Positions 1-5,691 of a DNA stretch of 8,036 nt are shown here, piece by piece. Source of the stretch: Candidatus Fermentibacterota bacterium (GTDB lineage: Bacteria > Fermentibacterota > Fermentibacteria > Fermentibacterales > Fermentibacteraceae); contig JAAYTY010000207.1 of the NCBI GenBank assembly GCA_012523605.1, positions 1 through 8,036 of the forward strand, in the 5' to 3' direction. The notes beneath the pieces were generated by a model. The model worked only from the letters and a program-made list of their open reading frames with translations, was not told the origin of the DNA and searched no databases. Position 1 is the first letter of the stretch. Every line of letters starts with the position of its first letter. A program made the position numbers and the translations under genes.

Positions 1-1351
1 CGAGCGCTTCGTGGAGCGTGCGGCAGCCGTGGATTTTGATCGGCAGCTTCTTCAGCGACGGCTTGAGTTCGCGGGTGTTCGACTCCGGCAAAACAATCGA
101 CTTGAAGCCAAGGTGCACCGCCTCGCGGATGCGGCGCTCGCCGTCGCTGATGGCGCGGAGTTCGCCCGCCAGGCCGATCTCGCCGCAGCAGGCCGCCGCC
201 GGATTGCACGGCTTGTCCTGCAACCCCGAGGCGATTGCTGCCGCCACGGCGAGATCCGCCGCCGGCTCGGCGATACGCGCCCCGCCGGTGACGTTCACGA
301 ACACGTCGGCGGTGCCCAGGGGCAGGCGCAGGCGGCGCGACAGCACCGCCAGCACCATGGCCACGCGGTTCGGGTCCATGCCCGACACCTTGCGCACCGG
401 TTGCGGATAATCGGTGGGATTCACCAGGGCCTGGACCTCCACCAGCAGGCAGCGGTTGCCATCGATGGTAGGCACCACGCAGGAACCCGGCACCGATGCA
501 TCGCGGTCGGCGATGAAGATGCCGGTGGGATCCGGTACCTCCTCCAACCCTTGCGCACCCATGCGGAACAGGCCCAGCTCGTTGGTGGAGCCGAACCTGT
601 TCTTCACGGCCCTCAGCATCCTGTGGCCGCGGCCCGCATCGCCCTCGAAAGCGACCACCGAGTCCACGAGGTGCTCGAGGACCTTCGGTCCAGCCAGCAT
701 CCCGTCTTTCGTCACGTGTCCCACCAGGAACGCCGTGACGCCCGAGGGCTTGCACATCCCGACTATTTCGGATGCGCAGTGCCTCACCTGGGCGACGGAG
801 CCGGGCGCGCCCGAAAGATCGTCGGAGAAGATCGTCTGTATCGAGTCCACCACGAGTATCGAGGCGCCGGTCCCGGACAGCGCTCCTGCTATCTCCCCCA
901 GGGCGGTGGCAGGCACGACGAGGAGGCGCCCGGCAAGGGAGCCGGTTCTCCTCGCGCGTTCCGCAACCTGTTCCGCGGACTCCTCGCCCGTTGCGTAGAG
1001 CACGGTCTCGCCTGCTTCGGCAAGCGCCGCGGCGAGCTGGAGCATCATAGTGCTCTTCCCTATTCCGGGTTCGCCGCCGAGGAGGTTCACCGAGCCCCTG
1101 AAGATGCCGCCTCCGAACACGCGATCCAGCTCCGCGATGCCGCTCAGCAGACGGGAGCCCGGGGCGGCCGGTATGGCCCCGACAGGGACGGGGGTCGGCG
1201 CCGGCCTTCCGGGGGCCGGGCTCCGGCCAGGCTGTTCGAGCCTCTCCTCGACGAGGGTGTTCCATGCTCCGCACGAGGGGCAGCGACCGCTCCAGGAGGG
1301 ATGGTCGGCGCCGCACTCGGTGCAGAGGAAGACGGTCCTCCTGCGTGGCAT
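1..1351 (-). CDS. radA: DNA repair protein RadA (Sms), 3' end cut by the window edge
   Basis: RadA is a RecA-like ATPase that drives branch migration of recombination intermediates and acts as a DnaB-like helicase. 450 residues are readable, starting at ATG 1351-1349. The family is about 450-460 residues, so only the last few are missing. Visible: a zinc finger with C10, C13, C24 and C27; Walker A GEPGIGKST (93-101); Walker B ILVVDS (165-170); the RadA signature KNRFG (250-254); and a C-terminal Lon-protease-like domain (about 270-450) with FVNVTGG and GEIGLAGELR. The start shares one base with the dnaB stop (TGATG). The nearest purine-rich stretch, GGAG, lies about 14 bases upstream, so translation probably depends on re-initiation after dnaB. 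Codon use changes sharply after about residue 255: upstream 11 of 19 Arg codons are AGG/AGA and 6 of 9 Ile are ATA; downstream 0 of 15 and 0 of 11. Identity is secure from these motifs. Confidence 0.96.
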   Translation of the reverse strand, partial: MPRRRTVFLCTECGADHPSWSGRCPSCGAWNTLVEERLEQPGRSPAPGRPAPTPVPVGAIPAAPGSRLLSGIAELDRVFGGGIFRGSVNLLGGEPGIGKSTMMLQLAAALAEAGETVLYATGEESAEQVAERARRTGSLAGRLLVVPATALGEIAGALSGTGASILVVDSIQTIFSDDLSGAPGSVAQVRHCASEIVGMCKPSGVTAFLVGHVTKDGMLAGPKVLEHLVDSVVAFEGDAGRGHRMLRAVKNRFGSTNELGLFRMGAQGLEEVPDPTGIFIADRDASVPGSCVVPTIDGNRCLLVEVQALVNPTDYPQPVRKVSGMDPNRVAMVLAVLSRRLRLPLGTADVFVNVTGGARIAEPAADLAVAAAIASGLQDKPCNPAAACCGEIGLAGELRAISDGERRIREAVHLGFKSIVLPESNTRELKPSLKKLPIKIHGCRTLHEAL

Positions 1352-2688
1352 CAGCGGTCGGACAGCTCCATGAATCTGCCCCTGTACGCCTCGAAGACCA
1401 TATTTATGACCCCCCTGGGGCCGTTCCTCTGCTTGCCTATCACGAGCTTCACTTCCCTGGCTGGCCTGCTTCCCTCGTCGGGGCTTCCCTCCTCGCCCTG
1501 AGCCTCGTGGATGAAGATGACCACGTCGGCGTCCTGCTCTATCGCCCCGCTCTCCCGGAGATCGCTGAGCCTGGGCGCACCTTCGTGGGCGACGGCCCTC
1601 CTGCTGAGCTGGGAGAGCGCGACGATGGGGACGTCGAGGTCCTTCGCCAGCGACTTCATGTCGCCGGAAATGCGGGCTATCTCCTGCTGTCGGTTCTCCT
1701 CGCCGCCCACGCCCCTCATGAGCTGGAGGTAGTCGACGAAGAGGGCGCTCAGCCCGTGGCTCTTCTTCAGATGCCTCGCCTTGGCCCTGAGCTCGACGGC
1801 CGAGAGCGGCGAGCTGTCGTCTATGTACATCGGCAGGCGGTGGAGCCTGTCGGATGCGTGGGCCATCTCCTGGTACTGCTTCTGGGTCAGGGTTCCCAGG
1901 GCTATGGAGTTCATGTTCACCCCGGCGTTCGAGCAGATCATCCTCTGGGCGAGCTGTCTCCCGGACATCTCGAGGCTGAAGAATCCCACGGCCCCCGGAT
2001 ACCTGGACGCGATGTGCTCGGCCATGTTCAGCGCGAGGGTGGTCTTGCCCACGGAGGGTCTTGCGGCTATCACCACCAGCTCCCCGCCGTGAAGCCCGGT
2101 CGTCATCTTGTCCAGTTTCTCGAAGCCGGTCGAGAGCCCCGTGACGAAGGTGCCAGCGCTCGCGAGCCTCTCCAGATCGGCCATCCCCGTGGACACCAGG
2201 TCCGCCAGCGGAACGAAATCCCTGGACACGAGGTTCTCGCCGATCTCGAAGATCCTCTTCTCGGCCCTGTCGATGATGTCGCGGGCCGGCAGCCTGCCGT
2301 CCACGACATCACCCATGTTCATCTGGCTGGCCGAAATCAGCCTTCTGAGCATCGACTTCTCGCGGACGATCTCGGCATACTGAAGAACGTTCGACAGGAG
2401 CGGAATGTCGTCCGTGATGGAGGAGACGTACTCCACCCCGCCCGCCTGGTCGAGCCACTTCATCCTCTGCAGTTCGTCGCAGACCGTTACGAGATCTATG
2501 ACGCTGTTCCTCGAATCGAGCTGCTGGCAGGCCCTCCACACGAGCGCGTGGCGCTCGTCGGCGAAGTCGTCGGCGGAGAGCTTGGTGAAGAGCTCGACCG
2601 CTATCTCCGGGTCCATGAGCAGTCCGCCGAGGACGCTCCTCTCCGCCTCGATGTTGCGCGGCGGGACGAACCCGTGGATTTCAGCCAT
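1351..2688 (-). CDS. dnaB: Replicative DNA helicase DnaB
   Basis: DnaB is the hexameric 5'-3' helicase that unwinds the replication fork and recruits primase. The protein is 445 residues, slightly shorter than the 471 of E. coli. The N-terminal helical domain (about 10-105, with EAERSVLGGLL near its start) is followed by a linker and a RecA-type core. Visible core motifs: Walker A ARPSVGKTT (209-217), catalytic Glu240 in SLEM, Walker B ALFVDYLQLM (315-324), SQLSRRAV (359-366), RESGAIEQDADVV (378-390), and an arginine-finger region KQRNGPRG (419-426). No intein interrupts these motifs, although DnaB is a common intein host. ATG 2688-2686 is chosen because a strong Shine-Dalgarno AGGAGGAG (2701-2694) lies 5 bases upstream. 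The start overlaps the end of the glycosylase gene by 8 bases, and the stop shares a base with radA. Its place between a uracil glycosylase and radA makes a DNA replication and repair block. Confidence 0.98.
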   Translation of the reverse strand: MAEIHGFVPPRNIEAERSVLGGLLMDPEIAVELFTKLSADDFADERHALVWRACQQLDSRNSVIDLVTVCDELQRMKWLDQAGGVEYVSSITDDIPLLSNVLQYAEIVREKSMLRRLISASQMNMGDVVDGRLPARDIIDRAEKRIFEIGENLVSRDFVPLADLVSTGMADLERLASAGTFVTGLSTGFEKLDKMTTGLHGGELVVIAARPSVGKTTLALNMAEHIASRYPGAVGFFSLEMSGRQLAQRMICSNAGVNMNSIALGTLTQKQYQEMAHASDRLHRLPMYIDDSSPLSAVELRAKARHLKKSHGLSALFVDYLQLMRGVGGEENRQQEIARISGDMKSLAKDLDVPIVALSQLSRRAVAHEGAPRLSDLRESGAIEQDADVVIFIHEAQGEEGSPDEGSRPAREVKLVIGKQRNGPRGVINMVFEAYRGRFMELSDR

Positions 2689-3397
2689 TTCCGCTCCTCC
2701 TGGGCAGTCCGATCTCGTTCAATCGCGACCGGAGCTTCTTCATGTCCTCCCACACCGGCCTCTTGAGCGCGGGCGTCCGGAGAACCGCCGACGGATGGTA
2801 GGTGACCATCAGCGAGGCTTCGCCCCTGGAGTGCCATCCCACCCTCAGCTGGGCGATGCTCGCCCTGCTGCCGAGGAGCGCCGAGGCCGCGCTCGCGCCA
2901 AGCGCGACTATCACGCCTGGGGAGATGATCTCCAGCTGGCGCTCGAGGATCCAGCCGCATGCCTCCATCTCGTCGGGCAGAGGCACCCTGTTCCCGGGAG
3001 GCCGGCACTTAACCGCATTGGCTATGTAGCAGCAGGTCCTGTCCAGGTCTATGGAGGCGAGGATCCTGTCCAGGAGCTGGCCGGCCCTGCCCACGAAGGG
3101 CCTTCCGGTCTCGTCCTCGGTCTGGCCAGGGCCCTCTCCGACGAAGACAACCCCCGAGTCCGGGTTGCCCTCTCCGAATACCGGCAGTTTCCTCGTCTCG
3201 GCAAGGCGGCAGGCTCTGCATCCGGCCACCTCGGCGGCGAGATCCGACATAGCCCGGCGCACGGATGATATCCCCGGGTCGGTCTGCGGGGAGACGGGCG
3301 CCCCGCGGGACGCGGCGGCCCCGGGAGGAAGATGGACGAAGTCCAGGCCGAATGTGGACACCGCGTGCCAGAGCGGATCAGACGGACGCCCGGGCAA
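2681..3397 (-). CDS. Family 4 uracil-DNA glycosylase with [4Fe-4S] cluster
   Basis: It removes uracil (from cytosine deamination or dUTP incorporation) from DNA as the first step of base excision repair. The protein is 238 residues. Four cysteines fit the family-4 cluster pattern: C60 and C63 (GCRACRLAETR), C131 (NAVKCRPPGNRVP) and C147 (EACGWILERQ). Motif A is GEGPGQTED (87-95) and motif B is TYHPSAVLR (199-207). Residues 1 to about 48 form a poorly conserved N-terminal extension. The start is uncertain. TTG 3397-3395 has GGGGAGG (3408-3402) 4 bases upstream and overlaps gmk-coaB by 20 bases. The alternative ATG 3250-3248 lacks a good ribosome binding site and would leave only about ten residues before the first cluster Cys. 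The gene runs 8 bases into dnaB. The family is secure; I place less weight on the exact start. Confidence 0.93.
   Translation of the reverse strand: MPGRPSDPLWHAVSTFGLDFVHLPPGAAASRGAPVSPQTDPGISSVRRAMSDLAAEVAGCRACRLAETRKLPVFGEGNPDSGVVFVGEGPGQTEDETGRPFVGRAGQLLDRILASIDLDRTCCYIANAVKCRPPGNRVPLPDEMEACGWILERQLEIISPGVIVALGASAASALLGSRASIAQLRVGWHSRGEASLMVTYHPSAVLRTPALKRPVWEDMKKLRSRLNEIGLPRRSGNG
2694..2701 (-). promoter_or_regulatory. Ribosome binding site of dnaB
   Basis: AGGAGGAG lies 5 bases before ATG 2688 and inside the last codons of the glycosylase gene. It fixes the dnaB start and allows strong independent initiation, unlike radA downstream, which has no comparable site. Confidence 0.8.
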
Positions 3398-4664
3398 GGC
3401 GCCTCCCCATCTCGAAGGCGATCCTCAGCGCGACGAACCTCTTCGATCCGCGGGGAATCTCCACCTGCGCGCCAGAGCGCAGCAGGAGAACGCCGGCGTT
3501 CCCCTCAGCCTCCATGCCGGTGCCCGGCAGGTCCCCCCTGTTGCAGAAAACCGCCTCGCAGTTCTTCGCCTCCATCTTCGCCCTCGCCCTCTCGAGCGAG
3601 GCATCTCCGTACTCGAGCGCAAAAGCGAGTTTCGGGCACCGGCAGTCCAGCCCGGCCAGCAGGTCGGGCACCGGCTCCATCCGGATGTCGAACGGCCCGC
3701 CGGACCGGGGCATCTTGCCGGGGGCGCGCACCGCCGGACGGAAGTCGGCGACCGCCGCGGCCATCGCCAGGAGGTCGCAGTTCTCCCGGATCACGGCACC
3801 GAGCGCCTCTGCGAGGTCCGAGGCCGACGTGAAGCCCCTCGCCTCGACCCCCCGGGGTGGAGGCGTCCCGCAGGGCCCCAGAAGAAGGGTCACACGGGCT
3901 CCGAGGTCTCTGAAGGCGGCCGCCAGCTCGCACCCCATGAGGCCGCTGGACCTGTTCGACACGAACCTGACATCGTCGATCGCCTCCCTCGTCGGCCCGG
4001 AAGCGACCACGACGCGTCTCCCCTCCCACAGGCCGAGGCAGCCCGGGAGGAGGGCCTCATAGTCGGACGACACCAGGTTTCCCAGCGCCGAATCCGTGCG
4101 GGCGAGCTCAGCGTCGAAGACCGACTCCAGGAGCCTCTGCGCTTCGGGGAGCCCGTCGTTGACGATGATGTAGTCGAAGGCCCCGGCCCATCGTATCTCA
4201 TCGGCCGAGGCCGTCAGCCTGCTCCTGACGTCCTCGGGGCTTTCGGTCCCCCGGCCGGCGAGTCTCGACTCCAGCGCGCGCATGCCCGGAGGCAGAACGA
4301 AGACCAGCACCGCGCCCGGAATCCTCTTCCTCGCGGCGAGGGCGCCCTGGACGTCTATGTCGAGCACCACGCTGGAGCCCGACTCCAGCGCGGACGAGAC
4401 CCACTCTTCCGAAGTGCCGTATCTCTCTCCGTGGACATGCGCCCACTCGAGAAAGTAGCCCGACTCCACGCGCCTGTCGAACTCGCCCGGTGTCACGAAG
4501 AAGTAGTCGCGCCCCTCCGTCTCCCCCTCTCTCGGACGGCGCGTGGTCGTGGACACGGAGAATCGGGAGCCCGGCCTCGCCTCCACGAGGTGGCGGGCGA
4601 GGGTGGTCTTCCCTGCGCCGGAGGGGCCCGCGAGCACGACCAGGATGCCCCTGCTATTCGACAT
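3378..4664 (-). CDS. gmk-coaB: Guanylate kinase fused to phosphopantothenate-cysteine ligase (Gmk-CoaB)
   Basis: One uninterrupted frame of 428 residues holds two enzymes. Residues 1 to about 190 are guanylate kinase (GMP + ATP to GDP + ADP): P-loop GPSGAGKTT (13-21), GMP-binding segment STTTRRPREGETEGRDYFFV (38-57), VLDIDVQGA (100-108), lid RLAGRGTESPEDVRSRL (134-150) and YIIVND (165-170). After a linker of about 20 residues, residues 212-428 are the CoaB domain, which joins cysteine to 4'-phosphopantothenate using CTP in CoA synthesis: ASGPTREAIDDVRF (221-234), SNRSSG (236-241), AAAVADFRP (302-310), and K317 in GKMPR where E. coli has its KXKK motif. The usual CoaBC partner, the CoaC flavin-dependent decarboxylase domain, is absent. 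Many bacteria have yicC-gmk-rpoZ-coaBC, so the fusion sits where gmk is expected but without rpoZ or coaC. ATG 4664 overlaps yicC by 11 bases, with AAGGAG about 10 bases upstream. Both domain calls are secure; that both are active is inferred. Confidence 0.95.
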   Translation of the reverse strand: MSNSRGILVVLAGPSGAGKTTLARHLVEARPGSRFSVSTTTRRPREGETEGRDYFFVTPGEFDRRVESGYFLEWAHVHGERYGTSEEWVSSALESGSSVVLDIDVQGALAARKRIPGAVLVFVLPPGMRALESRLAGRGTESPEDVRSRLTASADEIRWAGAFDYIIVNDGLPEAQRLLESVFDAELARTDSALGNLVSSDYEALLPGCLGLWEGRRVVVASGPTREAIDDVRFVSNRSSGLMGCELAAAFRDLGARVTLLLGPCGTPPPRGVEARGFTSASDLAEALGAVIRENCDLLAMAAAVADFRPAVRAPGKMPRSGGPFDIRMEPVPDLLAGLDCRCPKLAFALEYGDASLERARAKMEAKNCEAVFCNRGDLPGTGMEAEGNAGVLLLRSGAQVEIPRGSKRFVALRIAFEMGRRLARASV

Positions 4665-5526
4665 TGGCGACCTGCTCCTTGATGGACGCCAGCTCGTTCT
4701 TCATTTCGACGACGGTCATGACGTCCGCGGCATCCTCCAGCTTGGCAGCCATGGTCGAGAGCTCCCTCTGCATCTCCAGGACCAGGAAGGAGAGCTTCCT
4801 GCCGGCGTCGTCCGAGCGCTCCTCCAGCAGGGCCGCCGACGCGGCGAGATGCGAGCGCATGCGCTCTGTCTCCTCGCTCACGTCCATCCTCTCGGCGAGC
4901 AGGGCGACCTCCATCGCCAGCCTCGCCTCGTCCAGGCCCAGGTCTCCGGCGAGGCGCTCGACCCTCTCGCGGGTTCTGGAGAAGCGCTCCTGCAGCCTTT
5001 CCCGACAGCCCTCCGCCAGAGGCGCGAGCAGAGACCCGATCTTCGCGATCCTCTCGAGCAGGATCCCGGTGATGATCTCCCCCTCGGCAGCCCTGGAACG
5101 GCACAGATCGTCCAGGCAGGCGTCGAGACAGGCCAGCAGGCCGGCCTCGTCCGGGACCGCGGCTCCCTGGCCCTCCCGCTTCACGACCCCCGGAAAGGAA
5201 AGGATCTCCGCCAGCGAGAGCCCGCCCGGAAGACCCAGCTCTTCGGCGACGGCCCGGGATGCGGCCAGCACACTCCTGGCGCGATCCAGATCGACGATCT
5301 GCCTTTCAGGCATCTCGGGCTCTTCGATCGTCACCGACAGGTCTATCCTTCCCCTAGAGATGCGGTTCCTGACCGCCGACCTGACCGCCTCCTCGAGCGG
5401 AGCGAGCTGGGCCGGCATGCTGACCGCTATCGAGAGCCCCCTGTGGTTGACCGACCGAGCAGTGACGACCATCCTGAGCCCGCCGGACTCGCAGGAGGCC
5501 CTTCCGAACCCCGTCATCGATTCCAG
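4654..5526 (-). CDS. yicC: YicC/YloC family endoribonuclease
   Basis: Members of this conserved family (E. coli YicC, B. subtilis YloC) are reported endoribonucleases, with YicC linked to small-RNA turnover; the role here is inferred from homology. The protein is about 290 residues, matching the family (287 in E. coli). Visible: SMTGFGRA at the start, ARSVNHRGL soon after, and the C-terminal signature RMDVSEETERMRSHL, then GRKLSFLVLEMQRE and VEMKNELASIKEQVANVE at the end. The frame stays open far upstream, so the start must be chosen. CTG 5526-5524 has AAGGAGG (5539-5533) 6 bases upstream, gives (M)ESMTGFGRA and resembles typical family N-termini. ATG 5517-5515 gives 287 residues but sits 15 bases from that site. 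I prefer CTG. It is the first gene of the left operon and overlaps gmk-coaB by 11 bases. Confidence 0.93.
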   Translation of the reverse strand: MESMTGFGRASCESGGLRMVVTARSVNHRGLSIAVSMPAQLAPLEEAVRSAVRNRISRGRIDLSVTIEEPEMPERQIVDLDRARSVLAASRAVAEELGLPGGLSLAEILSFPGVVKREGQGAAVPDEAGLLACLDACLDDLCRSRAAEGEIITGILLERIAKIGSLLAPLAEGCRERLQERFSRTRERVERLAGDLGLDEARLAMEVALLAERMDVSEETERMRSHLAASAALLEERSDDAGRKLSFLVLEMQRELSTMAAKLEDAADVMTVVEMKNELASIKEQVANVE

Positions 5527-5532
5527 GGCAGC

Positions 5533-5539
5533 CCTCCTT
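5533..5539 (-). promoter_or_regulatory. Ribosome binding site of yicC, pointing to a CTG start
   Basis: AAGGAGG is a near-perfect Shine-Dalgarno. It is 6 bases from CTG 5526 but 15 bases from ATG 5517, so its spacing favours the non-canonical CTG start. No ATG, GTG or TTG lies in frame at suitable spacing. Confidence 0.6.
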
Positions 5540-5626
5540 CCTCCCCGCTCCGGCTTCCGCCCGTGACGCAGGCCGCCGGGGCCGTCGGGACAGGTCGGTT
5601 TCGAGGCTCCACCTCGCGGAAGGGAT

Positions 5627-5645
5627 CTCCGGGCTGCGCCCGGAG
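5627..5645. repeat. Inverted repeat, 8-bp arms, 3-base spacer
   Basis: CTCCGGGC (5627-5634) and GCCCGGAG (5638-5645) are perfect inverted copies around TGC. The repeat covers the place where the -35 of the rqcH promoter should be. It could be a dimeric-regulator operator or an mRNA hairpin in the yicC leader. With only 8-base arms in GC-rich DNA, chance is also possible. Confidence 0.45.
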
Positions 5646-5655
5646 CGCAGAGGTA

Positions 5656-5661
5656 TATACT
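5656..5661 (+). promoter_or_regulatory. Probable -10 element for rqcH operon
   Basis: TATACT matches the sigma-70-type -10 consensus at five of six positions and stands out in GC-rich surroundings. Transcription would start near 5667-5670, giving a short leader of about 25 bases before TTG 5692. No convincing -35 hexamer is visible 16-18 bases upstream; that spot is occupied by the inverted repeat 5627-5645, so an activator may be needed. On the opposite strand the overlapping TATATA (5659-5654) could serve yicC. Confidence 0.5.
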
Positions 5662-5671
5662 AAGGGTTTCA

Positions 5672-5683
5672 ACCCCCGGGGGT
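5672..5683. repeat. 12-bp perfect palindrome just upstream of rqcH
   Basis: ACCCCCGGGGGT is a perfect palindrome lying between the predicted transcription start and TTG 5692. It overlaps a second small inverted repeat, GGGTT-TC-AACCC (5664-5675). It could be an operator at the start of transcription or part of a leader hairpin hiding the weak ribosome binding region (GGGGGT about 8 bases before the TTG). Confidence 0.4.
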
Positions 5684-5691
5684 ATCATTCC

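Larger units (their letters stand above)
5527..5691. promoter_or_regulatory. Divergent intergenic region between yicC and rqcH
   Basis: This 165-base stretch separates the starts of two divergent operons and is the only non-coding gap of note. It must hold the promoters for both directions. The side nearest rqcH has an AT-rich island (about 5652-5672) in otherwise GC-rich DNA, flanked by an inverted repeat and a palindrome listed separately. The side nearest yicC (5540-5620) shows no recognisable promoter, so the yicC transcript may carry a leader of around 100 bases or more. No small ORF or riboswitch fold is recognisable. Confidence 0.8.

Noticed and set aside
11..1501. Long plus-strand open frame of 496 codons opposite radA
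   Set aside because: It is antisense to clear radA motifs, has no recognisable domain, and is rich in Arg/His/Ala as expected for the complement of GC-rich codons.
1351..2688. Possible intein in dnaB
   Set aside because: Walker A, Walker B and later motifs are contiguous and the total length is 445 residues, leaving no room for one.
1264..2766. Plus-strand open frame of 500 codons opposite dnaB
   Set aside because: It is a shadow of dnaB with no family motif or coherent ribosome binding site.
4030..4100. Remnant of rpoZ in the Gmk-CoaB linker
   Set aside because: The roughly 20-residue linker shows no omega-subunit motif; it is too short and unlike RpoZ to claim.
3990..4110. Gmk-CoaB fusion as a simple sequencing frameshift
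   Set aside because: Both domains are in the same frame with no stop between, and the usual arrangement would need hundreds of extra bases between them (rpoZ, coaC), so a single indel cannot explain it.
3051..4682. Plus-strand open frame of 543 codons opposite the glycosylase and gmk-coaB
   Set aside because: It spans two real minus-strand genes and encodes low-complexity Arg/Pro/Gly-rich sequence.
5627..5645. Inverted repeat read as a rho-independent terminator
   Set aside because: No T-run follows on either strand, and it sits between two divergent starts where no transcript should end.
4543..5691. Upstream extension of the rqcH frame, which stays open back to 4543
   Set aside because: This part lies antisense to yicC and its translation has no NFACT similarity; family homology begins at Asp-Gly just after TTG 5692.
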